From assembly GCF_000620145.1 (NCBI RefSeq), contig NZ_JHVM01000012.1, positions 1 to 64,000 on the forward strand: a stretch of 64,000 nt of DNA, in the 5' to 3' direction. This stretch comes from Deefgea rivuli DSM 18356. Lineage in GTDB: Bacteria; Pseudomonadota; Gammaproteobacteria; Burkholderiales; Chitinibacteraceae. Below the pieces are notes generated by a model. It saw only the letters and a program-made list of their open reading frames with translations. It was not told the origin of the DNA and made no database searches. The position numbers and the translations under genes are program-made. Below, piece by piece: positions 63,396 to 64,000 of the stretch (its first letter is position 1; every line of letters starts with the position of its first letter).

Positions 63396-64000
63396 ATGAT
63401 TGCACGTTTATTGAGCCTGATTGTGTTGAGTATTCTGACTTGCTCGGTGTTTGCGGCGGATGCCAAGGTGTTGAAATGGCCGGAATTACAGCCTGATGCG
63501 CCGGTATTGCGTAAAACGATTGCGAGTATGAGCCAAGAGCAAAAAAGCCGTTTGATGCGCGCGATTCAGCAGTTGGATCTCAAGCAGCAAGTCGATGGCG
63601 GCAAAGTGAAAGCCAGCAACTTAACCAGTGCTGACACGACATTACTGAAAGAAGATTTCAAAGATCTTAAACCTCTGATTGGCGAGATTGAAGCGTTTGA
63701 GAAAAAACGCGTTACAGAAATGATTCCGAGTTTGAACGGCCAAGTCGTTGAGCTAAGCGGCTATGTATTGCCACTGAAACTCAAGGGAAAAAAAGTGACT
63801 GAATTTCTGCTCGTGCCCGTGATCGGTGCGTGTATTCATGTGCCAGCGCCGCCACCGAATCAAATGATTGTTGTGCAATATCCTAATGGTTTCCCGCAGG
63901 GCGAATTATTTACGCCAGTGACGGTGACGGGCAAATTGGCGATTAAATCAAGTAAAGCCAATTTAGCGCTAGCCGATGGCGCGAGCGATGTGGAAGTGGG
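63396..64000 (+). CDS. DUF3299 secreted protein (cut by the window end)
   Basis: The first 201 codons of a gene that runs off the window. A signal peptide, about residues 1-22 with LIVLSILTCSVFAADA, is followed by a helical linker and the DUF3299 core. The core has GQVVELSGYVLPLKLKGKKVTEFLLVP and the signature GACIHVPAPPPNQMIVV, with its conserved cysteine. DUF3299 proteins are periplasmic, usually near ABC transporter and lipoprotein genes, and their role is unknown. GGGG lies 9 bases upstream of ATG 63396. The 3' end and neighbours cannot be judged. Confidence 0.88.
   Translation, partial: MIARLLSLIVLSILTCSVFAADAKVLKWPELQPDAPVLRKTIASMSQEQKSRLMRAIQQLDLKQQVDGGKVKASNLTSADTTLLKEDFKDLKPLIGEIEAFEKKRVTEMIPSLNGQVVELSGYVLPLKLKGKKVTEFLLVPVIGACIHVPAPPPNQMIVVQYPNGFPQGELFTPVTVTGKLAIKSSKANLALADGASDVEV

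Overview
The window looks like chromosomal DNA of a betaproteobacterium, most likely a Neisseriales member near Chitinibacteraceae (Deefgea/Chitinibacter-like). This is inferred from the gene content (hemC-D-X-Y, FimV, DUF3141 operon, AtpI-first ATP synthase operon), about 50% GC, and family resemblance read by eye; no database search was possible. Nearly all the DNA is ordinary dense chromosome. No prophage, CRISPR array or autonomous insertion sequence was found.

Layout. 1-340: the end of an rRNA operon (5S rRNA and terminator). 0.7-5.6 kb: GIY-YIG protein, AmpG, exonuclease III, PyrE, a DUF4124 protein and polyphosphate glucokinase. 5.7-17.2 kb: the conserved block mnmG-rsmG-parA-parB followed by the complete F-type ATP synthase operon atpI-B-E-F-H-A-G-D-C, with a clear promoter in front and a terminator behind. 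17.3-24.3 kb: glmU, a UPF0149 protein, ychF, yggX, ppk1 and sixA. 24.3-31.6 kb (minus strand): hemC-hemD-hemX-hemY, a FimV-like protein and DNA polymerase IV. 31.8-44.3 kb: a looser accessory stretch with small enzymes, two intact VOC proteins plus a decayed VOC fragment, a GH13 amylase, tRNA-Leu(CAA), a YciH-type SUI1 protein with a peptide deformylase, a chagasin-like protease inhibitor, a SUKH-like protein, RlmF and an AraC regulator. 44.4-52.2 kb: a chemoreceptor, MazG-like hydrolase, Na/Pi-type transporter, TDT-family transporter, and HPP protein with TetR regulator. 52.6-57.8 kb: an operon of a FabI-type reductase, a PHA-synthase-like DUF3141 protein, a phosphotransacylase and an acetate kinase. 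57.9-64 kb: a YefM/YoeB-type toxin-antitoxin pair whose toxin is frameshifted, an AT-rich orphan with a HEPN-like motif, a LysR regulator, a metallo-beta-lactamase-fold protein with altered metal ligands, a DsbA-like protein whose N-terminus reads through a dispersed repeat, a 48-residue lysine-rich protein, and a DUF3299 protein cut by the window end.

The intergenic DNA carries at least seven dispersed repeat families: a 271-273 bp MITE-like element with CTAG-flanked inverted termini (two copies); a ~230 bp element that mimics coding sequence (two copies); an ~80-120 bp GCAAGGCGTCGAAGCC element (four copies, one inside a gene); a ~50 bp GGTATAT palindrome (five intergenic copies and a possible sixth inside hemD); CACGAAA-rich inverted arms; a TAGGTTGGGTTA-type family; and a GTCATACCGGCG/CCGGAATGAC family. 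The most interesting functional candidate is the fabI-DUF3141-ptb-ackA operon, which could couple acyl-CoA to acyl-phosphate and ATP on one side and to a polyester-synthase-like enzyme on the other. The toxin frameshift, the HEPN-like orphan, the threefold start duplication at sixA and the repeat-derived DsbA N-terminus are further points of interest.
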